64,000 nt of DNA from NCBI GenBank assembly GCA_024699855.1, contig JAMPIQ010000002.1:5828001-5892000 (forward strand), read 5' to 3'. The notes beneath the pieces are model-generated. The model was not told the DNA's origin and searched no databases. It saw only the letters and a list, made by a program, of their open reading frames with translations. This document shows, piece after piece, positions 46,758 to 59,463 of the stretch. The stretch's first letter is position 1, and each line of letters opens with the position of its first letter. Both the position numbers and the translations under genes were made by a program. The stretch is from Aphelenchoides besseyi (lineage: Eukaryota; Nematoda; Chromadorea; Rhabditida; Aphelenchoididae).

Positions 46758-47831
46758 TTAGTATTCGGTAACATTACCGTTACGGTTGATTACTTGGAAC
46801 ACGCGATTTGGCATCGAATGGGCGAGATTCTGCAGAGTTGCTTCAGAAGTTTTGGTCCATGTCAATAAAATTGCTTTCTTGGGGTCTTCAACTGATTGAA
46901 ATTGACGGTTGTTCGCGTATATCCTACGGACCAAATGCGACCAAAGATTCTCCATCGGATTTAGGTCTGGCGAACAAGACGGCCATTCTAAAAGGTCGAT
47001 TCTATGGTTGGAAAGCCACTGTCGCGTTTCCGGCTCACATGACAAGATTCGTTGTCCTGTTGAAAAGTGAAATTTCGACGACTCCGACGGCGAAAAAACG
47101 GTAACAGATTCTCGTTGAGTACGCCAATGTATTCGCGGCTATTCATTCTTGAAGAAGTGAATGCAATGGCAACTTTCTCGTCAGCGCAAAACGATGCCCA
47201 GACCTGAAAAAAACGGGATAAATGAGAACGCAAACTTTTCTTACCATAACCGATCCTCCGCCGAAGTTGCGTCTTGAGAATGTTAAGAGCTCTTTTCTGA
47301 GATCGTGCCAGTACGAATTGAATCCATCGGGACCATCCAAGTTGAACTTTTTCTCATCAGAAAAAACCACCTGAAATCGCACGGAGATCAAAGGAAAGAA
47401 ACCGGTTATTTTACCTGTTCTCAATTGCGTGCCATATTCTCTCGTACGAATGATAATCGCGCAGTCTTGTGTGTGTCTTTTAATTTCGGTATCTTGGCCA
47501 TTCGAGCACGTACAATGTGTGGATTACGGTGAATTGCCAAGCGAACAGTCTCGTTCGATACATCGAGGTCCAGTTCCCGTTTGATTTTGGCTGCCGAGAT
47601 GGTTGAATTGGATGCCAATCGTCCGATCCTTCTTCCTTCTCTTGTTTTCAGCTTCTTTGGGGCACCGGTTCGTTTTCGTTGCCCGTAACCATTCAATTTG
47701 GAAAGGTACATCTGAACTCCACTTTTTGATCGACGAATCTTCTTTGCTATCCATGCGTATGAATGGCCATCTTCACGATAGGCATCAATTCGGGCCTTCT
47801 CGGCGACTGTAAGGCTTTTCCCACGAGACAT
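46758..47831 (-). pseudogene. Tc1-like transposase of the outer element
   Basis: Starts MSRGKSLTVAEKARIDAYRE with paired helix-turn-helix parts. Catalytic DD34E pieces are visible: VVFSDEKKFNLDGPDG, then FTFQQDNESCHVS, then CSPDLNPMENLW. Two short introns are present (about 47373-47415 and 47205-47245). It is broken by TGA at 47421-47423, where the family has Trp, and by a one-base deletion near 47030 within the sequence after CHVSR. No active enzyme can come from this copy. Confidence 0.88.
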
Positions 47832-47864
47832 TGAAAAAGAACGAAGATACAGCACGAGTATTTA

Positions 47865-49380
47865 CAGTGCTGGCCAAAAGTTTTGGGACAGCAGGTATCT
47901 AGAAATCCACTAGACCGTTTCGCGTCTTTTTTTCGGTACAGATCCTGCGACCGAATTCTAACATTATTGCCGCAAAAAGTTTGCAAACAAGCGAGAAATT
48001 GAAAAAATTTATGTGAACAGTCGAAAATTGCCTGGACAAAAGTTTTGAGACAGGGAAGAAAATTGTTCAAATTTGACCACCTTTTGCTTCGACCACCTCC
48101 AAGAGACGTTTGTTCATACCGAGAAAGAGTTGCTTAATCGTTTCGGATTTGATTTTCTGCGTGGATCTTCTGATGGCGGCCAGAAGTTGAGCTTTTGTGT
48201 TGTACTGGCCTTTCTTGTAGATTACGTCTTCCATCAGCTTCCATACATTTTCAATCGGACTCAAATCGGGACTACGTGACGGTCAGTCAGCAGTGGTGAT
48301 GTTCTGATCGTGAAAGTAGGCGGAAACAACGTGGACGGTATGAATTGGGGCGCGATCTTGTTGCCAAACCCACTTCTTGTTCTTCATTTCTTTCTTGGCC
48401 CATGGGATAAACGTCGTTTTAAGGTCGGAGAGATAATCAGTCGCCTTGTACTTGCTCTTGCACTCCTAAAAGCAAAGACCGTGTTTATAAATTTTGAATA
48501 GATGGTCCAAAAAACTCACCGTAATCAAGAGTTTGCCGGTAGATGAAATTGCACCAAGTATCATAACTGATCCGCCGCCCATTTGGCGTTTAATGCGCTC
48601 CAAATTAACATCCTCGGTTTCGTATGATCCAAAATTATCAGGGCCATCTAAACAAAATCGTTTTTCATCGGAGAAGATCCAAGTTGAAAAGTCCGTGCCA
48701 GCAATTAGGTGACGACGGGAAAAGTTAAGGCGATTTTGACGATGCGTCAAAGTCAACGGAAGTTTCTTTTTAATCAAATGATAGAAGATGTTGTCACGGT
48801 TTAACCATCGTCGGATTGTTCGGCGGCTCACATCCAGCTCCAAATTTTCCTTGATGGTACGCGAAGTGACAAGGCGATTGGAGCGGAGTTCGGAGATCAC
48901 ATGACGTTTAATCCGACGGCGAAGGCGAGCAGTGTATTTTTTTGGACGACCCATGGGCTTACGCGGTTGTTGTTTGATCACGCTCATGATTGTGTTCTTC
49001 GAATGTCCGAGTTTATTGGCAACTTCTCGATAGGACTTGAGACGGTCGTAGAGTTGACGGATCTTCGCAATTTCTTGGTCGGTCAACATTTTGGTAAAGC
49101 AAGAAAAATTGATGACTTTGCCAGTCAACGCCAAGAAAAAATCAGGCCAAATTTCAATGTGAAGAAATGTAATTGCAATCGATTTTCTTCCCTGTCCCAA
49201 AACTTTTGTCCAGGCAATTTTCGACTGTTCACATAAATTTTTTCAATTTCTCGCTTGTTTGCAAACTTTTTGCGGCAATAATGTTAGAATTCGGTCGCAG
49301 GATCTGTACCGAAAAAAAGACGCGAAACGGTCTAGTGGATTTCTAGATACCTGCTGTCCCAAAACTTTTGGCCAGCACTG
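47865..49380 (-). mobile_element. Inner Tc1-like transposon, nested
   Basis: 1516 bp from CAGTGCTGGCC to GGCCAGCACTG, flanked by TA at 47863-47864 and 49381-49382. It is inserted in the inner edge of the right end of the outer element. The inverted repeats are about 190 bp. Each has CAAAAGTTTTG(G/A)GACAG near both edges, again the IR/DR plan. Confidence 0.93.
48067..49089 (-). pseudogene. Tc1-like transposase of the inner element
   Basis: Starts MLTDQEIAKIRQLYDRLKSY with a helix-turn-helix DNA-binding part including GHSKNTIMSVIK and the GRPKK hook. The catalytic core reads WIFSDEKRFCLDGPDN, WVWQQDRAPIHT and SRSPDLSPIENVW. A short intron lies at about 48467-48520. One in-frame TGA (48283-48285) stands where Trp is expected just before PSRSPDL. 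Otherwise it looks intact, so it died recently. Confidence 0.88.
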
Positions 49381-49725
49381 TATACTAATTTGGAAGTCGA
49401 AAATCTTAGTTCGAACAAAATTGCCATTTTTTGCCCGATTTACACGCTTGTTTTTTCTTTATTGATTGCTTATATCACCAGCTAACTGCACACCAAATTT
49501 GTGAGAAATCGAACAAATACCCGCAAAGTTTCTTCACAAATAGAGGGGGTATTTGTACTAATATGGATGAGTGTATTGTTGTACCATTGCGGCTTGATGT
49601 TATTTGATCTTTACGTATAAATTGATCTCATCGTTACGCGGAATGTAGTGATTTACTCGTTGTCTGTGTTATCAATAGATGTGTTCAATAAATTAAGAAG
49701 GAAACCGAATGTTTGATATGAAATC

Positions 49726-51249
49726 CTAGTGAACAGTCTCGTAAAAGAATCGTGAAAAAACGAATCGACAAAAGAATGCGAAGATTGAGCACACGATTTG
49801 TACACAAAGTAAGTAATTATTCAGTTGGTATTCGTACAATGGATTAGCGAACTTTAGCACCAAGTTCAAAATCGTCATGTTATTCACTCGAATCCATCTG
49901 AAATGGTTGGCAATTGTCATAACAGAAAATGAAAATTCCTTACTTTTGCTCTTCTTGCACAAACTCTTCGTAATGTAGAAGACCAAATAGACGTAGAATC
50001 CAAATTGCCAAGCGTCCAAATTTGCGAACGTTTTCTGCTTTGAATTCCGTCATGCTCATTCCAAGTTTACCGGTATTTGGATTCAAACGTGGTAGTCGAT
50101 GTCGTGGGCAAGGCACAAGTTTGAAGAGCTGTGGACATGAGTAAAGAAAATTGAAGATCTAAATGGCAAAATAACAATAGAAACTGTCTGTTTTACCTGT
50201 GGAATCAAGAATAACAAGAGAGTTTTCGAGAAATGTCCGCTTATTGCAACCACAGCCAAAGTCATTCCGGCCCAGTAACAATAAGTGTCACCAACAAAAA
50301 CACGCGCCGGAAAACGATTCCACATGAACAATCCAAGTGAAGTGCCAATGAACGGACCAAGTAGACAAATCGACAAGCAATGATACCAAATAGTTGATTG
50401 ATCAAGACGATAAATCTAAACAAAGAGAATTTATAGTGAGATCTACAAACTGACTTGAATCAAATTGTAAATTGCAACGCTGATGGCAATCACAAGCGAT
50501 TGACCGACTTCAATTCCATTGATTCCGGCAATGATGTTGATTGCATTCGTGCAGAAGATTACGAGCATTGCCATGTAAACGTAGAAAAGTGGACCCAATT
50601 CCAAATAGGTTGTGTTAAGATATGTTTGCAAAAATGTGGGAAGTAGCATGGCGGTTTGATCATCTGAATTCATTTAACTCTCGTTTCAACAAGAAACATA
50701 CCGGAAATGTAATAAACCATTAGCAGTGGAAGCGATGAGAGAGTGGGAAAAAGTAGTTTGTGTCTCCATCTCAAATCCAGCATGTCATCGGCAAAACCGA
50801 GTAAAATCGCGGTGCAGATGCTGATGATTCCCGCCAAAAGAGATAGAAGTCGAACATAAGGTAAATGTGCACTGAAATTAGCAAGCTTCTAAACTTCAGA
50901 GTAAATCGACTTACTTTGCAGAATCCGTGTAGAATCCAGCTTCGGATATCCATTGGTAGGAAGGAAATGGAATGAAAGCAAAGACGAAAATCAAGTAAAC
51001 AGCCGCAGCAACTACACCGAGCGGTTCTGCGACTTCCACTTTATCTTTCTAAGAAAACGAAAAAGTTCGAGTTGCAAAACTTGAACTTACTTTGCATTGA
51101 TCTCGACCAAAAAAGCCACGTCCAATAAAAATCGGAATGTACTCTTTGATCAGAAAGTAAGAAGCGAAACCTGCAGCGACACTGAAGAGCAAATTCAACA
51201 GCAGCGTTTTCCCAATTTCTGCTTTCACGAAATCCGCTAAGACCAACAT
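49726..51249 (-). CDS. ALG7: UDP-GlcNAc:dolichyl-phosphate GlcNAc-1-phosphotransferase
   Basis: About seven exons encode the DPAGT1/ALG7 enzyme, which starts N-glycan assembly on dolichyl phosphate at the ER membrane. Signatures in order: [18 protein letters not shown] near the start, the aspartate pair in [45 protein letters not shown], and [12 protein letters not shown]. About ten membrane spans are visible. The last exon joins through AA|A to TGGATTCGA and encodes [19 protein letters not shown], matching the usual C-terminus. An apparent stop that appears if that exon is read in another phase is not real. Tunicamycin is the known inhibitor of this family. Confidence 0.95.
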
Positions 51250-52620
51250 TCTTGTTTATGGCCACTCTCATTAATTGTCATTAGAGCAAAACGAGGAACT
51301 ATCTGACGTGTACAACGTGAATCAATGGCGAATACTTAGTGCTTGTTAGCTCGTCTAACCATCGCCTTCACATCAACAACCTCGATAGCACTTAGATTTA
51401 AACATACTCAACATGAGTTTAAGCATTGAAGAGCTTATCAAAACACGTGAAAATGAATGAGAACCAATTATGCTACAAATTTATCGTTTATTTGTGGTCA
51501 CAATTAGAACACTTCGCAAAAAAACCTTTTTAATTTGCCAGCTGATGCTGTGGATCACGAAAAGATCCAAGAAACGTTGAACCTCAACGATTTGGTTTTT
51601 AATTTTAACGGCGGTTTTCTTTTTTTAGCTTCAACGCACGTTCAAACGCCAACACAGCTGCCGACTTGGTTGCTCGTAAACGCGATCCGCTTGTTCGGCT
51701 GCCCGACTTGCCGTTGAAATTAATCGCGAACTACGGGTTCTGGCTCCGAGCCGATCGAGGCGAACCCATGAGGTCAATCCGCCCATTTCATTGCGATTAT
51801 TCATTGCTGTTGGTTTCGAGTAATTTCCTCGGGAAGACTTCAACGAGCTAACAATGCAACTTAATCTCCTGGCCGACTATGGAGCCTTCACAGCGTTTTC
51901 AATTCAAAGTTAATTTTCGGTTGGCTGCCACGAGTGGGTGTTTGTTGTTTGAATTGGAAGACGAATTGTTTCGTTAACGTTTTTTGCGCGAACAAGAAAC
52001 CCGCCGACTAACGTGCTCGTTCTTTTATGCGCCCACGAATTTCGATGGGATCCGATTGCGCCCCTTTTGTGGGCAATCGAATGGCCGTCGTTTCCGGTCG
52101 TCTTCTGAAAACGATTGTGCCGTGGATTCCGAAGTTTGTGGGAATCTTTCGTAGACGTCGCCAATGAAGTTTCCGAAGTCGGAGAACTTTTCGAAAAAGC
52201 GTTTTTGGGTATGAAAGACGAAATGTGATTTCGATTCGTTGAGAAAAGACGCGGTCAAAAAAGCGCGTGAAACGATCAAACACGATACGCCGATTGCGTT
52301 AGCAGACGTGTCTCCTTTTTCCTATCAATACACCTGTCCGTGATTTCTCTTTCGAATTTCCGTAATCAGCAGAAAAACCGTCAACTCAAATTTACTCTTC
52401 GCGAACAGAGCGCGACGATTCGAGAAACCGCGTGAAGCGCGTGCGTCGACTAAACGAAGGTCGTCGATGCAATCGACCGTGAGCAAGTCCCGTATTTTGG
52501 CGTAATTGCTTGCGAGATCACTCAATTCGTAGAATTTTGATTTCAAACTCAAAATTTTAGTTCGCTTGTAAGTCGATGCTAAACGGGTATCAATGAGCGA
52601 AAGAATCAATTCTTCACAAT
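51250..52620. other. Divergent intergenic stretch
   Basis: Between the start codons of ALG7 and SOS. Only overlapping short openings without domains (51631-51851, 52008-52283) were found. It should contain both promoters. Confidence 0.45.
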
Positions 52621-55600
52621 ATGACTGTTTCATCTGATCTCTCCACATCTTCCGGTGTCAACCCGTCAAGCGGTCATGTTTTATCGTCGAAGACTCAATT
52701 GCTTCAGAAGAGACGAGACCAATGGAAGGAACTGTTCACAGAGCGAATTTACTTGGTTTGTACACAGGATCGTAAAAAAGAAGTCAAAGCTTTAGAATTG
52801 CAATCAAACTCATCCGGGAATGGGAATGGAACACGATGCTGTGGTTTACATTACCGAAATACTCAATCGAATTCTTTTCACTTTACTCGAACAGGAACCT
52901 CAAAATTTGGAAGATTTGTCTGATAAAGTCAAATCTACTTTTCCGTCGACTTTGGCTTCTTTTGTCATGAAGGTCAATTAGCGAGTTGAGTTCCTTTAAT
53001 TGCCTTCATTTCAGAATCACGATCCGCACGAAGAATTGCTGAAGATCAAGTCGAAAAACAAGTCCAAAGAATCAAAGTCACTTAGCGATTTCTATTATCG
53101 TCTGCACGCAATTGCTAAAGATGTTCTCGGTAATCTTGAGGATGTGGCCGTTATGGTGTTTGTTTTGATAATCGAAGACGTTCTCTACGACATCTTGAGT
53201 GTAAGAGACATGAATTGACTGTTGAATTATTAGATTTCAGTGGTCCGGAACATATGTGAATAAACTCATTGTCGAAAACAACACGATAATCACACTACCA
53301 AGCTTGAAAACTGCATTGAACGCGGATCGTGTAAGTTCGCTTATTATAAACAAACCAATTCACTAGTTTTTGTTCAGGGTTTAGCCGAACTTGTTGAGAA
53401 TTTATTTGTTGATGAAGAAGAGGAATATGGAACGATCGGAGCTTTTCATCAGGTCGCTGGTTCATTGCCTTCATCCCCGCCATCGAAACGTTCAGATACG
53501 CGAATGCCAAGTTCGGGTTATGAGAAGGTAACCAACACTTCAGTTATCGCAATTGAAGTCCTATTTCAGATCTGCCAAACTTTTAAAACGGACGAATTTG
53601 CGTTTATGGAAGATGTATCGACAATCTGCAATGTGTTCAGAAGACGACTGGAAACGGGAATCAGCAAGGATACAGAGGGGAAGGTAAACTTGATCAAGTC
53701 ATCCGCAATGAACAAGAACTTTCAGAACATTATGAACGATATATTCGGTAATGTGGCAGAAATATTCGAACTTACGATCAAAATTCATCGTACAATCGAA
53801 GATGCTTTGGAGATGTCCGATCCTCCGTGTCTTGGCGCTGGACTTTCCGAGTTGGCTGAAGGAATGGAATTCGACGTCTACATTCCGTTTATGGTTTGTT
53901 GTTCCAAACGTTGGCAATACAGCTATTTACATGTTTACAGGAAATCTTTCGCGAATCGTTGAACATTAAACTCGCACGTTTAGTTCGCAATCCCAAGTAC
54001 AAAACGTTTTTCGACGTAAGCACCTGTTTAATTGTCGGCATTAATTTTGTTTTTTAGATGGAAGACAAAACGTACAGCACTGCACGAGATGGTCACACGT
54101 TTCGAATGGCCGTTAAATATGTTCTTCCCGCATTGTTGCATTCCGTTTATAGTCATTTCGGTAGTTATTTGAATTACGTTAAGGTTGGTGTAGATCTCGA
54201 TTCTTTAATTGATTTACTTTTAGTTGTTAAATGCATCGGCACATACCGAAATGGATAAACGCGATTTGTACGATGTGGAAGGTTATCTGACTCAGGTGTC
54301 CAAGCAAATTGACGGTTTGGGTTTGCCGGCTGCTCGAAACTTGTTGGTGTTCGGTTGAAAACGATTTGTACGATTAGTATTTCAGCGAACGTTACAGCAA
54401 ACGGTCTCGAAGAACCGTTGGACAATCTGACCATATTGGCAAAATCATTCAAATTCAACGTAACATTGATGGATGGGTTGGAAAGGAGATCGGGTTTCTG
54501 TGCAACGAGTTTATTCGAGGTTTGAGATTTGCGTGCTAATAGCACATTGTGTCGTTTGTAGAGGGCGATTTGTTCAAATTTCGACATGGGCCGACAATTG
54601 CCGGTAAGTGGAGGTTTTGATTGCTCAGTTCGACATACGATTTAAGAGAATTTGCTACGCACTCGAAACTCACCTGAACGACACATTTTTCTTTTCGATC
54701 ACTTGCTCGTGATTTGTAAGGCAGTCAAATCGAGTAAGAATATGAGTTACAAGTACAAAGATCAATTCGACATTCGAAAGACCGACATTATTGATTTGGA
54801 AGACGAAGATGGTGAGATATATAACGATACTTCAAGAAATGGCATTTAATTCAATTCAGATTTGAAAAATGCTTTTAAAATTCGTTCTGGAGCACAGGAA
54901 GCTGAGCGGCATGTTACACTTTTTTGTTCGAATCCCGAAGACAAAGAAGATTGGATGATGTCGTTGGTAGAAATGCAAACTGCTGGGTAATTTGACACAC
55001 GCATTTGGAAGTAATGATTCTAATTAGTATTCTTCATCGAATGCGTGATTCGTATTTGAAAGAAGAAGAACGTCGAATTCCATTGATGATTCCCACTCCA
55101 AGTGAATATCGTTATGCTGAACCGGACACAGACGAGAACGTTGTTTTTGAAGATTACACTCACAATAGCGGAGTTCCGGTAGTGAGAAGTGGAACAATCT
55201 TGAAACTAGTTGAAAGACTAACTTATCCACAGTAAGTCAACGCAGTTAACTTGTTTCAAATCGACTGTTCAGTTATATTGACAACGAGTTTGTGAAAACT
55301 TTTATGACCACTTATCGTTCATTCTGTTCTCCCATCGAATTACTCTCGTTGTTAATTGAACGTTTCAATATTCCCGTTCCACAAGTTTTCGCTCATCTCG
55401 AACAGCAACCAGTAGTTCATTCTCCAAAGTATGCTGAAGATCGAAGTCGTTTAACAGAAGTGTGTTATCTTTATAGAAGTGGGGGACCGTTGGCTGGTCG
55501 TTATGATACGGTTCAATCTCATGGCTTGCAATCGCACAATCAAATTACGCCAGCAAATTTGGAACATGCGTTTCGACGATTTCGAGAAGAATACAAACGA

Positions 55601-58600
55601 CCAATTCAACAGAAAGTCATGAAAATTATGCATCACTGGGTCCGATATCATTTCTATGATTTCGAAAACGATCCGGTCTTGTTGCAACAAACACTGGACT
55701 TCTTAAATGGCAATGACAAGAGTATTAAGATTTCTGTTCCGTTGAAGAAACTTTGTATGAAAATAATTGTAAGTTAAGGATCGCATTTCAAGTATTGATG
55801 AGTGTTTCTAGGATGCAATAAAACGAAAACAAGCGGAAAGCAACTCGGATCAAATCGATTCAACTCATGGAGACGAGAAAGAAGAACCGAAAAGTGGTCG
55901 TGGATTCATGGATGGTCCCGAAGTGAGATGACAATTCGTGTACGTTTCTATTCGTTTTTCAGCCTCTTTGGCATGTGGCTCAGAAAGGCGATTTGGACAG
56001 TTACGATCTTTTGACATTACATCCGTTGGAGATTGGACGACAAGTTACGTTGTTGCACTTTTGTTTGTATCGTGCAATTAAACCGATTGAGTTGGTGGAT
56101 GCGGCGTGGACAAAACAAGAGAAATATCAAAGAAGTCCGCAACTACTTAAACTCATCGATCATAGTACGAAGGTAAGGTTTTGAAGAAGCCGACATGTTT
56201 CAATCAATTTTACAGTTAACATATTGGGTTGCTAAATCGATAGTTGAAACGGAATCCTTGGAGGAGCGCGTGGAGATGTTTTCGCGTGTTCTCGAGATCA
56301 TGTGCGTCTTCGAAGAGCTGAACAATTTCAATGGAGTTGTTGCGTTCTATTCCGCTTTAAACTGCAGTTCCGTTTTTCGTTTGAAAGAAAGCCAATCGGT
56401 TAGTTTGTTCTGAGATCACATTCCAAAGTTTATGTTTGTAGCGTTTGGATCGTGAGAAGAAGTCGTGGTACGAGCGTTTTCAACAACTTTGTCAACCACA
56501 TTGGAAGGAAATGTTAATGCGATTGCGTTCAATTGATCCACCTTGTGTTCCGTTTGCCGGGACCTACTTGTCACAAATCTTCTTTTTCGAAACCGGCAAA
56601 AGTACCTACGTTCAAACGAATCAAGAACTACACGCCGAACAGGTACTCCAATTCATTCTTCTCTTAACAGAGTTGTCAATTGAAGGACCCGGAGACGCAA
56701 AGCCATGTTACAAGTCGCAAGTTGGTTTCGTTTATGAAGTGCCGTAAAATTGCGGCGGTGATTCGAGAAATCCAGATGTACCAAAATCAACCGTATACTT
56801 TAAAGGTTGAACCGTCAATTCGAGTAAGTTCCCTTCTGAACAACGGCGCTTACAACCAAACGTTTCGATGTTTTAACTTGTTCGAAATGATCGTTTTATT
56901 ATCAATCATAACAATTTCTATTTGTGAGTTTGACAAACGAGTGCGCAGTTTTCGAATGACACCCATCAGCTGATTGAGTTGTTTTCGCGCTTACAAAAAA
57001 AGATTCTGATTGTTTGGACAGAGCTGCGGAATTCTGTTTGATAAGCAACCCACGCAAAAAACGGAAATTTGTCATTGATCGCTCAGTCTCATCGACCGGA
57101 AGTACGAACGCAAAGGTTCAAATCGAATCCGCCGGTGGAGAATTCTGATCAAACCTGTGGTTTTAAATTCGATTTCTCAAACCTCGATGGAGAATACAAC
57201 GATTCACAGAGTTCTGACAAGATGTTTAATGAAACAGCAAGTAGGTTTTCGAAACACGATTTGATGTTCCGCTAACGTTGTGTAAGAGGAAAAGCGATTT
57301 CGTCGAATGTCTCGCCGCGCGACCACCACCGGAAGTGTCAGTTAATTCGATCAACATGGGCGTTGTTGTTGTCGACAGGAAATTTGCAGCCGCGAGAATC
57401 CGTGCAATCGAGGGCGTGAGAGTTTGAAAGGTTCCGCCGATTTCTACCGGAAACCCAACTTCCGCCCCATCTCATCTGGTTATGTGTCCTCGAATAGCGA
57501 CATTGATAGATTCACGATGAGAAATCATCATCGGTCTCGAGTATTCTTTTCATCCTTTGCGCGATCTAGCTGCGCAATCTCTTCGCTTTGTCAGCGAACG
57601 GCTGTCGATCAGCAGAACTTGATTCGCTTACTTCCGATCTCATTTGTCTAAGCTGAGATGTCGGTTTATGTTCCGGTTGACATCAAAACAGAATGTGATG
57701 TTAATACCTGGACAAACACTGTCAGTCTACACGATCCAAACTTAACTATTTGCACTTTTCCTGGGGATGAGGCTCCAAATGAGCACGAGATTCTTGAACT
57801 ACACGTTCAAGTTCTCAACCAGATTGGTGGACGCAAGTGATTGCACTTTCAAAACGAATATTTCAACATAAACGCGCACTCAGCTCCTTATACATTTTAC
57901 TGAAGGGGCTTTCATTTCAGCAATTTTTCGAATCCATAAATCCACTCAACGGCTTCAAAGACAAGGACGAATTCGAAACCTATTTGTACGATCAATCAAA
58001 TCGAATCGAACCGAAAGACGGCGAAATTTTGAATCCAGTGAGTTGATTTCCTTTATTATCATCGATTCATTTCTTTTCAGAAACCTCGACACACCAGTGA
58101 AGCTCTTCGCTCTCCGGGAATCAAACCTCCGAAGTCGGCTTCCCACCAGTCGTCTAGTTTTCATCGATCCAAAAGCACATCTCAGGTTGCACATCGATCA
58201 GGAACATCGTCGAGTGGTGGAACGCCAAAAATGGCTCCAAAATCAACAGTTACATCGCCCGTTCAAAAATCGTGTCCAGCACCACTATCAACTGCCGGTC
58301 CTACTCCACCCTCGAGTGGTCACGAAGATCATTTTGCAATCGTCGATTTTTCACCGGGATTTGCTGGTCGATGGCCTGGTGAATCGGGACGTATCAACCA
58401 AGCGTTCACTTCCGAATACATGACTCAGCCCATGAGCAGTGGGAATTCACCAAAAAGCCCGGTTGCTCCTGCTTCAACACCCGGTTTTACAAGCTCTGGA
58501 CGTCGTCTTCCTCCCGCACCGCTTTCGGCCAACGAAACACGCTTTAATTTTCCGCCAACAAACGCTGGATCCGGAACTTTTCCGTTAACCCAACCGCCGG

Positions 58601-59331
58601 CTGTTCGTCGACGTCAATCCGATCGTTCAACAGCAAGTAAGACGGCACAACCGAGTAATGGCGGTAGCACATTACCAACTCGACGTATCCCAACACTTCC
58701 ACCAAAATCTCCGCCGTTTATTCCGAAGGCACACATCTCTTCGCATAGTAAGCCAAATAAACCACGCGTAAAATACGAATTCTCTTTAGCTTTTGTCGAA
58801 CAGACAACCGATGAAAATACCCAACCGTCTGTTCCTCCTCGTCAAATGGCAAATGAAAAACGTCTGCCAGCACCTCTTCCTGTCGATGCTCTAAGTCAAC
58901 TGATTAGTGGAAGTCGTTCTCCATCTCCGCGCAGTCCAACAGTTAGTTTATTGGTGCCATTACCTCATCATTCCGGCAATACGCCGCCTTCTTCCTCGTC
59001 TTCTCATCAGAATGTTCTGCACTCAGAATTGTTGTACGATCCATCCGAAGCCATAGCTCCGCCAAGACCACCAAAGGCCCCGTCTATTAGTCGGCATCCA
59101 TCAAATCTGTCAACTACAACAACAACCAACAACAACAATTTGATGCTCGTAGCAACCGAAGAGGAACTCAAACCGCCGCCTCGGCCACCAAAAACCGTTC
59201 GATCCAACAGTGATAATTCAACTTCTCCGTCGATTGATCCACGTCTCATTACTAGCGAAGCTCCATCGACTGACCTTGTTTTCGATTGTCCGCCAATTCC
59301 ACCGAAACCTTCTCGACAACGTCCTACTTAA
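52621..59331 (+). CDS. SOS: Son of sevenless (Ras/Rac exchange factor)
   Basis: A long gene of some 20 or more exons. Exon 1 is 52621-52755. The N-terminal histone-fold pair reads [20 protein letters not shown] and [18 protein letters not shown] Dbl homology domain follows from about 53560 ([19 protein letters not shown]) and a PH domain around 54600-54990 ([14 protein letters not shown]). The Ras exchanger motif comes at 55160-55780 ([19 protein letters not shown]) and the CDC25 domain from 55960 ([40 protein letters not shown]), ending [11 protein letters not shown]. The long C-terminal tail is Pro-rich with SH3-binding PPRPPK (twice), LPPKSPP and PPIPPKPSR, the docking sites for Grb2/SEM-5. 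A 1.1-kb intron (about 56825-57918) splits the end of the CDC25 domain. Confidence 0.95.
57658..57840 (+). CDS. Small frame nested in an SOS intron
   Basis: A 60-codon frame from ATG to TGA inside the largest SOS intron, same strand, starting [18 protein letters not shown] and ending [11 protein letters not shown]. Codon use looks coding. Another open stretch at 57069-57275 ([17 protein letters not shown]) may belong with it. It could be a nested gene, an alternative SOS exon or chance. No family recognised. Confidence 0.3.
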   Translation: MSVYVPVDIKTECDVNTWTNTVSLHDPNLTICTFPGDEAPNEHEILELHVQVLNQIGGRK

Positions 59332-59463
59332 TCTTCTTGCCATAATCCAGAAACTACGGGTATCGCATTTTGTTTATTTTCTGCGATTAATCACGAAACG
59401 CTGGTGTTTTAATTATACAATGCGGGAAAAGAATAAACCTTTTTATAGTCAAATCGAAGATTT

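Larger units (their letters stand above)
46511..49573 (-). mobile_element. Outer Tc1-like transposon
   Basis: Flanked by TA (46509-46510 and 49574-49575). The inverted ends start CACTCATCC and extend about 195 bp (46511 to about 46705, and about 49381 to 49573). Each long repeat holds the motif TTAGTA(C/T)AAATACC near both its outer and inner edge, the IR/DR layout with paired transposase sites. Without the nested element it is about 1.55 kb. It lies at the 3' end of the esterase coding region. Confidence 0.92.

Noticed and set aside
47305..49465. Plus-strand frames across the transposons
   Set aside because: They are reverse-strand shadows of the transposases or read through inverted repeats.
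49880..49882. Early stop for ALG7 after a short exon
   Set aside because: The AA|A splice phase continues into the usual C-terminal sequence of the family, so the stop is in the wrong frame.
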